Part shown: in pieces, positions 1-5,177 of the stretch
Numbering within the stretch: the stretch's first letter is position 1
How the letters are laid out: each line of letters starts with the position of its first letter
NCBI GenBank assembly: GCA_902791785.1
Contig: CADAXH010000086.1
Location: forward strand, 1-8,254
Direction of reading: 5' to 3'
Origin: an uncultured Ruminococcus sp.
GTDB taxonomy: Bacteria > Bacillota > Clostridia > Oscillospirales > CAG-272
Length of the DNA stretch: 8,254 nt
Notes under the pieces: model-generated
What the model was told of the DNA's origin: nothing
Database searches by the model: none
Seen by the model: only the letters and a program-made list of their open reading frames with translations
Position numbers and translations under genes: made by a program

Positions 1-324
1 GCCGAGAACATGGTAAAGGCCGTTGAATTCTCTGGTCTTTTCAATTGCAAGAACTGCCTTTGTGTCTTCAACGACGCAGACTACCGTCTGATCGCGCTGA
101 TCGTCCGAACAGATCGGACAAAGTTCTGAATCGGTGTAGTTGCCGCATACGCTGCATGGTTTCACTTTTTCTTTGGCTTCCCTGATTGCATCGGCAAATT
201 CGTTTGCGTCTTCTTCAGACAGCGCCATCACATTAAAAGCATATCTTTCAGCCGTCTTTTTTCCGACACCTTTAAGAGAGGCAAATTTTTCAATCAGTCT
301 CTGAAGCGGATAAATGTATTCCAT
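1..324 (-). CDS. recR: Recombination mediator RecR, N-terminal part, cut by the window edge
   Basis: RecR loads or stabilises recombination proteins at gaps in DNA together with RecO (and RecF) in recombinational repair. The visible 108 codons start at the ATG at 324-322 and stay open to base 1; the usual full length is about 200 residues. In order I see a helix-hairpin-helix region (about residues 8-30, with SLKGVGKKTAERYAF), a four-cysteine zinc finger (Cys57, Cys60, Cys69, Cys72 in CSVC and CPIC), and the start of the Toprim domain (from about residue 81, VVCVVEDTKAVLAIEK). The start lies 3 bases after the ybaB stop. The nearest good ribosome site, GGAGG at 338-342, is 13 bases from the ATG and lies inside ybaB, so translation probably depends on coupling to ybaB. 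Identity is near certain; the C-terminal half is outside the window. Confidence 0.96.
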   Translation of the reverse strand, partial: MEYIYPLQRLIEKFASLKGVGKKTAERYAFNVMALSEEDANEFADAIREAKEKVKPCSVCGNYTDSELCPICSDDQRDQTVVCVVEDTKAVLAIEKTREFNGLYHVLG

Positions 325-327
325 CTT

Positions 328-672
328 TTAGAAAAGTCCTCCGGGGAGTCCCATTGATCCCATGGAGCCTGTAATCTTCTGCATTTCTCTTTCACTTGTC
401 TCTTCGACAGTCTTGATAGCTTCGTTAACTGCTGCTGTTATAATGTCGGAAAGAGTTTCGATGTCGTCAGGATCCACAATTGCAGGATTTATGTCAAGTG
501 ACACTATTTCCTTTTTGCCGTTTATCTTGACTTTAACCATTCCGCCGCCTGCGGCCACTTCGTATTCAGCTGCTTCGAGTTCGGCCTGTTTGTTAGCCAT
601 GTCCTCCTGCATTTTCTGAACCTGTTTAAGCATGTCATTTCTTGATGGTCCCTGTGGAATTCTTGCTTTCAT
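328..672 (-). CDS. ybaB: YbaB/EbfC family nucleoid-associated DNA-binding protein
   Basis: This is a small protein of 114 residues, normal for the family, whose members form dimers that bind DNA and coat the nucleoid. The family gene nearly always sits between dnaX and recR, as here (yaaK in Bacillus). The sequence shows the typical N-terminal amphipathic helix (about residues 13-40, MLKQVQKMQEDMANKQAELE), a beta section with GGGMVKVKINGKKEIVSLDI (about 42-61), a second helix (about 70-100) and a Gly/Met-rich tail ending GLPGGLF. The ribosome site AAGGAAG at 680-686 is 7 bases from the ATG. The ATG overlaps, as ATGA, the stop codon that dnaX would use without the 46-bp duplication at 737-828. 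With the duplication, dnaX stops 90 bases earlier, so ybaB would rely on its own ribosome site. The precise cellular role is not settled for this family. Confidence 0.96.
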   Translation of the reverse strand: MKARIPQGPSRNDMLKQVQKMQEDMANKQAELEAAEYEVAAGGGMVKVKINGKKEIVSLDINPAIVDPDDIETLSDIITAAVNEAIKTVEETSEREMQKITGSMGSMGLPGGLF

Positions 673-737
673 TGGTTTTCTTCCTTTCCCAAACTGTCAA
701 TTAAGTTATCAAACGGAGATTTTTCCGTATCGTCTTT
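669..737 (-). other. Displaced ancestral 3' end of dnaX (22 codons plus stop)
   Basis: Reading the minus strand through only one copy of the 46-bp repeat, the dnaX frame continues past VVVRVV into a further 22 residues (starting KDDTEKSPFDNL, ending GKEENQ) and stops at TGA 671-669, overlapping the ybaB ATG. The dnaX length computed without one repeat copy is exactly 519 codons including the stop, so the frame fits. In the sequence as given, this stretch is out of frame with dnaX and lies after its stop at 763-765. It is therefore an untranslated remnant, or proof that one repeat copy is an artefact. I see no start codon that would reopen this frame. Confidence 0.8.
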
Positions 738-828
738 TACTACTCTCACAACTACGTTCTTTTCATTGTATGATGTGTTGCATTACTACTCTCACAACTA
801 CGTTCTTTTCATTGTATGATGTGTTGCA
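737..828. repeat. Perfect 2 x 46-bp tandem duplication inside the dnaX 3' end
   Basis: Bases 737-782 and 783-828 are identical over all 46 positions, each beginning TTACTACTCTCACAAC and ending GATGTGTTGCA. The copies are directly adjacent. The unit is not a multiple of three, so it shifts the dnaX frame by one base and creates the stop at 763-765. The repeat unit carries no inverted repeat or mobile-element hallmark. Replication slippage or an unequal exchange could produce it, and so could an assembly error. Confidence 0.97.
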
Positions 829-2271
829 GATCTGGTTGATTGCCAGAATCACAATTGTGAGTCTTCTCATGTCGCTCACGTATGAAACCGCAAAATCACT
901 GTCGCAGTTGATGTAGAACTGCCCGTCAGATCCAGTGTATCCCTGAGCGCCTCTTATGAAAGTTGCCGTCATGGAATCCTGTCTCTGTACCTTTCTGACT
1001 ATTTCAGGCCATGATTTGCATGCGGTCAGGGCAAGTTTGCCTTCGTAAGTCATTTTTACCGGTTCCTCATATGGAACAAACAGTTTGCTTACGCTGTTTT
1101 CGTCGGCTTTTGACGCAGGTGCACTAACTGCCTTTTTAAAATTTCCCGATGCTATTTTTTCTTCAAGATCCGAAATTCTGCTCAGAATCGCTGTGGGGTC
1201 TGTGTCCATTGTAGGATCACAGACTTTTACCGTCGCCATTTCTGCATAGAGTTTCGCATTCGCGGGAAGTTTGTTCATGTCGCCTTCAGCCTGGGTGAAT
1301 ACTTCGAGTATTCTCATCACTTTCATCACGGTGAATTTCCCCGCAGTGTCGACTACCGTCTTGTCATTTGAATATGTGCCTCTCGTGGCAATTGTCATCA
1401 TCACGTCCCTGAGGAAAGCAATGAGCTCTCTCCAGAAAACGGCGATGTCTCTTGACGACAGGTATACGTTGTCTATTATCTTCAGTGCGTCAGCAGTTCT
1501 CTTTTCTGCTATGCATGTTGAAATATCTGCCAACAGCTCAACCGGACTTGCTCCGAGAAGATCCGTGGCTTTGCTTAATGTTATGTTCTCTCCGCTTCCT
1601 GCACAGAACTCGAGCATGTTAAGAGCGTCCCTGAAAGACCCCTGTGCCATTCTCGCAATCAGGTCAAGCGCAGACTCCTCAGCCTCAATTTTCTCACCTG
1701 CACAGACCGTCTTCATCCTGGATATTATATCCATCGGTGTGACTCTGTGGAAATCAAACCGCTGGCATCTTGAGAGGATTGTTGCAGGTATTTTCTGAAG
1801 TTCTGTCGTAGCAAGCACGAATATGACGTGTGCAGGCGGCTCTTCAAGTGTCTTCAGGAGCGCATTGAATGCGCTTATGGAGAGCATGTGAACTTCGTCT
1901 ATTATGAAAACCCTGTATTTCAGTTCTGCAGGTGTATATACGACTGCGTCCCTGATGTCGCGGATATCGTCTACTCCGTTGTTGGAAGCTGCGTCCATTT
2001 CAACTATGTCTGTTGCACTTCCTTCAAGGATTGCCTTGCATGATGGGCAATTTCCGCACGGGTCGCCGTTTACGGGATGTTCGCAGTTGACTGCCCTGGC
2101 TATTATTTTTGCACAGGTGGTCTTTCCCGTTCCTCTTGGCCCGCAGAAAAGGTAGGCATGGGATATCTTGCCTGAAGAAATTTCACTCTTCAGAACTTCT
2201 GTTATATGTTTCTGTCCAATAACGTCTTCAAAAACCTGAGGACGCCATTTTCTGTATAACGCCTGGTACAC
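763..2271 (-). CDS. dnaX: DNA polymerase III subunit tau/gamma (clamp loader ATPase), C-terminus altered by a duplication frameshift
   Basis: DnaX is the ATPase motor of the clamp loader that places the sliding clamp on DNA for the replicative polymerase. I chose the GTG at 2271-2269: it begins VYQALYRKWRPQVF, the normal family start, and has GGAGG at 2278-2282 with a 6-base spacer. An upstream ATG at 2325 would lie inside the SRP RNA and add 18 unrelated residues. Visible motifs are Walker A GPRGTGKT (44-51), the zinc site Cys63, Cys72, Cys75, Cys78, Walker B VFIIDEVHML (121-130), the SRC motif (167-169) and sensor 2 GSFRDAL (211-217). The AAA+ and collar regions are followed by a linker and a C-terminal domain. 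The product is 502 residues. Its last six, MQHIIQ, come from a frame shift caused by the 46-bp duplication; without it the protein would be 518 residues. The ATPase core is intact, so clamp loading is probably preserved. Confidence 0.95.
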   Translation of the reverse strand: MYQALYRKWRPQVFEDVIGQKHITEVLKSEISSGKISHAYLFCGPRGTGKTTCAKIIARAVNCEHPVNGDPCGNCPSCKAILEGSATDIVEMDAASNNGVDDIRDIRDAVVYTPAELKYRVFIIDEVHMLSISAFNALLKTLEEPPAHVIFVLATTELQKIPATILSRCQRFDFHRVTPMDIISRMKTVCAGEKIEAEESALDLIARMAQGSFRDALNMLEFCAGSGENITLSKATDLLGASPVELLADISTCIAEKRTADALKIIDNVYLSSRDIAVFWRELIAFLRDVMMTIATRGTYSNDKTVVDTAGKFTVMKVMRILEVFTQAEGDMNKLPANAKLYAEMATVKVCDPTMDTDPTAILSRISDLEEKIASGNFKKAVSAPASKADENSVSKLFVPYEEPVKMTYEGKLALTACKSWPEIVRKVQRQDSMTATFIRGAQGYTGSDGQFYINCDSDFAVSYVSDMRRLTIVILAINQICNTSYNEKNVVVRVVMQHIIQ

Positions 2272-2277
2272 ACCACA

Positions 2278-2282
2278 CCTCC
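2278..2282 (-). promoter_or_regulatory. Ribosome binding site that fixes the GTG start of dnaX
   Basis: The minus strand reads GGAGG here, 6 bases before the GTG at 2271-2269. It lies only 2 bases downstream of the U run that ends the SRP RNA. The site supports the GTG start over the longer frame opening at 2325. Confidence 0.85.
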
Positions 2283-2284
2283 GT

Positions 2285-2317
2285 AAAAAAATATTGGGGT
2301 ACAAAATCAGACCATGC
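2285..2317 (-). terminator. Probable 3' end/terminator of the SRP RNA: closing-helix 3' arm plus U run
   Basis: The 3' arm of the SRP RNA closing helix (2317-2296) is followed on the minus strand by AAUA and then seven U (2291-2285). A GC-capped helix end next to a U run resembles an intrinsic terminator, though the 5' arm is about 250 bases away across the folded RNA, which is unusual. Because the U run abuts the dnaX ribosome site, readthrough here would produce the dnaX message. Termination efficiency cannot be judged from the sequence. Confidence 0.5.
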
Positions 2318-2593
2318 AACGTCAATCGACAAAACGAATATACGCGTTACCGCAGTTTCTGCTCCGGACAGGCACGCCTGCGGCACATCCGAAAATCCAC
2401 TTAATGCTGCTCTGTCCCCAGCCTGACATGGTTCATGGCATCGAATTGCGCAGGACCCATCCTTCATCACAAAAAGCATACGACACAGACCGCACAGCCG
2501 CGTGCCTCAAGCACGCATTCGCCCCTGCTGTAGCGGATTGCAGGTTCAGGGCACCGCTATCTCCCCGGCTAGCATGGCCTGATTTTGTATCCC
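2296..2593 (-). ncRNA. ffs: Signal recognition particle RNA, large bacterial type with Alu domain
   Basis: This is the RNA scaffold of the signal recognition particle, which binds Ffh and directs ribosomes making membrane or secreted proteins to FtsY. On the minus strand the Alu domain shows GGGGAGAUAGCGGUGCCCUG and then ACCUGCAAUCCGCU (about 2566-2528), as in Bacillus scRNA. The S-domain Ffh site at 2427-2407 reads GUCAGG, stem CUG, tetraloop GGGA, stem CAG, then AGCAG, with spacing identical to Escherichia coli 4.5S RNA. It is followed by CAUUAAGUGGAU and GAUGUGCCGCAGG, also typical. The ends pair over 22 positions (2593-2572 with 2296-2317), with one A-C mismatch and one G-U pair. Mature ends are inferred from this pairing and may be trimmed. 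Position upstream of dnaX is the usual Firmicutes arrangement. The tetraloop is GGGA rather than the common GGAA. Confidence 0.93.
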
Positions 2594-2601
2594 AATTGTT
2601 G

Positions 2602-2620
2602 AAAGCTGAATTCCAGCTTT
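2602..2620 (-). other. Leader hairpin between the SRP RNA promoter and the mature RNA
   Basis: The minus-strand transcript would read AAAGCUG, loop GAAUU, CAGCUUU, a perfect 7-bp stem about 6 bases after the predicted transcription start. It would be removed on maturation of the SRP RNA. Read on the plus strand, the same hairpin is followed by six T (2618-2623 include the stem end), so it could also stop rightward transcription. Its function is unknown. Confidence 0.55.
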
Positions 2621-2632
2621 TTTGCTTTGGTA

Positions 2633-2661
2633 ATTATACCATAGCATTCAATATAAAACAA
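2633..2661 (-). promoter_or_regulatory. Sigma-A-type promoter for the SRP RNA (and probably dnaX-ybaB-recR)
   Basis: The minus strand has TTGTTT (2661-2656) as the -35 box, a 17-base spacer, and a perfect TATAAT (2638-2633) as the -10 box. The spacer contains TATGG just before the -10, close to an extended -10 TGn motif. Predicted start is near 2626, some 33 bases before the paired 5' end of the SRP RNA. No promoter of similar quality is visible between here and dnaX. Confidence 0.85.
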
Positions 2662-2713
2662 CTTGATTTTGAATATCCGGGCAGTTTTCAGAGCCGAATA
2701 CACCCGGTTTATT

Positions 2714-3451
2714 CTATCTGTTTTTCGGATAATCCTTTTTCTTCATGTTAAGGTACGGAACGACTCTGTGTTCCGGAAGACTGCCCGCTATTGATGTTAT
2801 TTCGCTCATCAGGTAATCGCAGATTCTTCTCCTCTCGGTGTCAATCGGATTGTCCGGATTGTATTCAATCGGCTTTCCGTATACAATCTTTTTAAGAGCT
2901 GGCGAGAGGTACATCGGAACAAATTCCAGTTTTTCATGTGTTTTGACATAATACATTTTTGCCAGATCCACAAATCTGTCCTGGAACTCGTTCACAATAT
3001 TGTTGTGAAGATCCGCCTTTTCCGGGAATATGTGAATATTCTCGCCGCACTCGAGCTTTTCTATTGAACATTTTATGGTTTTCAGCAGCCTCATGTCTTT
3101 GTACACCGGCACTATATCTGCATATTTGAAGACATATACCGCAAGAGGCGCGATTATGTATGACACAATTCTGAAAATCCACTTTGTCGCCTTGGGCTTC
3201 TGTGACCAGAAGTCCTTATAAGCATATGCAGGAACTTCTTTCAGTTCCGTCATCTCATATGTGCACCATACCGACGTCGGTCTTTCAATATAGAACTGCA
3301 GGGCTATGGGACCATATACCTGGCAGTGATTTGAAACTACCACACAGGGCTTATCCGGAATCATTTCTGTTTTTTCGGAAACGTATTTCGGCGACAGCTT
3401 TCTCACTGCCGCTTTTATTATCCTGTAGTGCCATGGTATTTTCCTGCCCAT
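2714..3451 (-). CDS. PlsC-like lysophospholipid/glycerolipid acyltransferase family protein, atypical active site
   Basis: Members of this superfamily move acyl groups to glycerolipid or related acceptors at the inner face of the membrane. The 245 residues contain a motif I block VVVSNHCQVYGPIALQFY (37-54), a motif II-like block IVPVYKDMRLLKTI (113-126), a motif III-like IFPEKAD (141-147) and a motif IV-like FVPMYLSP (177-184). A hydrophobic stretch at about 92-110 may sit in the membrane. In classical PlsC enzymes motif I is NHX4D; here His42 is followed four residues later by Gly47 instead of Asp, and motif III has Lys in place of the usual Gly after FPE. The start is 20 bases after the nucleotidase stop, with GAGGAA about 10 bases before the ATG, so co-transcription with the nucleotidase is likely. 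The acceptor substrate cannot be deduced, and loss of activity is possible. Confidence 0.8.
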   Translation of the reverse strand: MGRKIPWHYRIIKAAVRKLSPKYVSEKTEMIPDKPCVVVSNHCQVYGPIALQFYIERPTSVWCTYEMTELKEVPAYAYKDFWSQKPKATKWIFRIVSYIIAPLAVYVFKYADIVPVYKDMRLLKTIKCSIEKLECGENIHIFPEKADLHNNIVNEFQDRFVDLAKMYYVKTHEKLEFVPMYLSPALKKIVYGKPIEYNPDNPIDTERRRICDYLMSEITSIAGSLPEHRVVPYLNMKKKDYPKNR

Positions 3452-3471
3452 TTTCCTTGTGTTCCTCTGAT

Positions 3472-5103
3472 TTATTTCAAAATGACGATTCTGTTTTCGC
3501 CGTACAAATTGCTGTACTTGTCCGGCATTACTCCTCCAAGATACTCTTTCAGATATCTGACGAGCACATCGAGATCGGTCATGTCGTCGACTTTGACAAT
3601 TCCCTCGTTATCAATGACGTACCCGTCTCCGTTATTGAGAAGAATGTAGTCCGTGGAAGCAATTGTATATATCTTTTCCGGGTCCAGCGCTTCTCCGTTT
3701 ACAAGTATTGACTGCACCCTTCTGTCGCCTTCGCCGATGGGCATCATCATCCCGTTTTCGTCAACTTCGGCTATTGAGTCGACTGTTACGTCAACCATGA
3801 AAGATATACCTGAAACCTGAAGAAAGCCTCCGTGTTCCTTCGGATAATTCTTGACTGAAAACTCGAGCATATCCGCCAGTGTTTTTCCCGTCACCTTTAT
3901 TTTTGCAACTGTGTTTCCGAACGGGTGGACATTCATCAGTTCTTCGTATGTGATGTCTCCTGCGTCAATGGTTGTTCTGACTCCGCCTCCGTTGACAATC
4001 GCTATATCCGCATCCAGTACTGTCCTGTACGCATCTGCAACGAAATCTCCGATTCCGGTCTCATATGTTCTCACAACCCTGCTTCCGTCTTCGTCATATA
4101 TCGGGAGTGCAAAATCCGTATGACCTATTACTTCACCCATTTTTGAGCTGAATTTGTTTTTTACTGCCCCGACAAGTTCCTCAACAGTCTTGTCTTTCCG
4201 GTTGTATTCACCGATCAGTTCCGTCTTTATTTCACCTTTTTGTGATATGGTGAGTCGGCCGATGAACTGAAGTTTTGTTCCTGTCTGGGTTATTATGACA
4301 TCTTTACCCTTTGAGTTCCTGACTGTCTCTGATTCTATGACAGTGTGTGAATGTCCGTCGATAAATACGTCAATGCCGCTTGTGTTCTCTGCGACACAGC
4401 TTGCTCTGTACACTCCTGAAGAATCCTTTGAGCCCAGGTGGGAAATGGCAATTACGTAATCGACACCTTCAGCTCTTGCCTTGTCCACTACTTCCTGTAC
4501 CCTGCTGTAGAGTCTGCTTCCGTTTTCTCCCTGGCAGAAATCGTAGATGAATTCGCCGTTCTCGTTCTTGAAGTACACAGGTGTACTTGCCGTAATTGTT
4601 TCAGGTGTCACGATTCCCACAAATGCAATCCTTCTCCCGCCGATTTCTTTTATGACGTACGGCTCAAACGGATATTCGCCCGTCTGAAGATCCTTCAGAT
4701 TGCAGCAGACATATTCGCACTTTGCTTCCTTTGCAAGCGTCAGTATGTTGCCTGCTCCGAAATCGAAATCGTGATTGCCCAGTGTGGCAATGTCGTAGCC
4801 GCATGAGTCGAGAAGATTTATCATATCCTTGCCTTTGGATATTGTTCCGAACATTGAGCCCTGAATAAGGTCGCCTGAGTCAATCAGCAGCGTGTCGTAG
4901 CCTTCTGCTATCGTGTCTTTCTTAAGTGCCGCAACAGTCGCCAGGCCCAGATTATCTTCTGCACCTGCATGAATATCGTTGGTATATATTATGGCTATGT
5001 CCTTTGTTGTCTTCGCGCATGAAGAGAACAAAAACAGCACAGAGGCTAGTAATACCAGGCTGAGTATAAATGCTGTTAATCTTGTTAATTTCTTCTGAAT
5101 CAT
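3472..5103 (-). CDS. 5'-nucleotidase/2',3'-cyclic phosphodiesterase family lipoprotein (UshA-like)
   Basis: This 543-residue protein should remove phosphate from extracellular nucleotides, or a related phosphoester, so that nucleosides and phosphate can be taken up. The N-terminus has KK, a hydrophobic segment (about 10-27) and a lipobox-like FSSC with Cys29, pointing to a membrane-anchored lipoprotein outside the cell. The N-terminal metallophosphatase domain carries the two-metal ligands in order: Asp43 and His45 in TNDIH, Asp78 in DSGD, Asn110 and His111 in LGNHD, His222 in ISHLG, His251 and His253 in GHSH. The C-terminal nucleotide-binding domain has NGGGVR (371-376), HPFGNTV (393-399) and NNGDGY (490-495). 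The ribosome site AGGAG at 5110-5114 is 6 bases from the ATG. The gene follows gdh after a hairpin and precedes the acyltransferase by 20 bases. Exact substrate is not shown; UDP-sugar hydrolase activity is also possible in this family. Confidence 0.93.
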   Translation of the reverse strand: MIQKKLTRLTAFILSLVLLASVLFLFSSCAKTTKDIAIIYTNDIHAGAEDNLGLATVAALKKDTIAEGYDTLLIDSGDLIQGSMFGTISKGKDMINLLDSCGYDIATLGNHDFDFGAGNILTLAKEAKCEYVCCNLKDLQTGEYPFEPYVIKEIGGRRIAFVGIVTPETITASTPVYFKNENGEFIYDFCQGENGSRLYSRVQEVVDKARAEGVDYVIAISHLGSKDSSGVYRASCVAENTSGIDVFIDGHSHTVIESETVRNSKGKDVIITQTGTKLQFIGRLTISQKGEIKTELIGEYNRKDKTVEELVGAVKNKFSSKMGEVIGHTDFALPIYDEDGSRVVRTYETGIGDFVADAYRTVLDADIAIVNGGGVRTTIDAGDITYEELMNVHPFGNTVAKIKVTGKTLADMLEFSVKNYPKEHGGFLQVSGISFMVDVTVDSIAEVDENGMMMPIGEGDRRVQSILVNGEALDPEKIYTIASTDYILLNNGDGYVIDNEGIVKVDDMTDLDVLVRYLKEYLGGVMPDKYSNLYGENRIVILK

Positions 5104-5123
5104 AATTTGCTCCTTCTGTCGGT

Positions 5124-5163
5124 AAAGAACTCCCCTAGCTTCGAAACACCAAAGCTAAGGGAG
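5124..5163 (-). terminator. Intrinsic terminator-like hairpin after gdh, possibly leaky or regulatory
   Basis: On the minus strand CUCCCUUAGCUU (5163-5152) pairs with AAGCUAGGGGAG (5141-5130) around a 10-base loop: 12 pairs including one G-U. It is followed by UUCUUUA, a modest U tract. On the plus strand the G-U becomes an A-C mismatch, so the structure is best formed by the transcript of these genes. It begins 14 bases after the gdh stop. Only 9 bases separate the U tract from the nucleotidase ribosome site, so no promoter fits downstream of it. Confidence 0.75.
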
Positions 5164-5177
5164 AAGACTGCTTATGC

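Noticed and set aside
737..828. Repeat as a CRISPR unit, insertion-site duplication or programmed frameshift signal
   Set aside because: There are only two copies with no spacer, no inserted element between them, and no slippery heptamer or downstream structure at the break.
2272..2325. Longer dnaX start at the ATG at 2325, adding 18 residues
   Set aside because: The extra residues lie within the SRP RNA 3' end and do not resemble the family, while the GTG at 2271 has a correctly spaced GGAGG and begins with the conserved YQALYRKWRP.
2290..2345. Separate dnaX promoter inside the SRP gene (TATATT near 2335, TTGACG near 2325)
   Set aside because: Neither hexamer has a matching partner at 16-18 bases: TTGACG is followed by GTACCC and TATATT has no -35 box.
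2677..2707. Possible terminator after the acyltransferase gene (CCGGG paired with CCCGG)
   Set aside because: The stem is only 5-6 pairs with a loop of about 20 bases and no U run follows, so I cannot support it as a terminator.
2228..2751. Open frames on both strands across the dnaX-acyltransferase gap (2228-2479 minus, 2314-2751 plus)
   Set aside because: They run through the conserved SRP RNA and its promoter, lack ribosome sites, and have no recognisable protein content.
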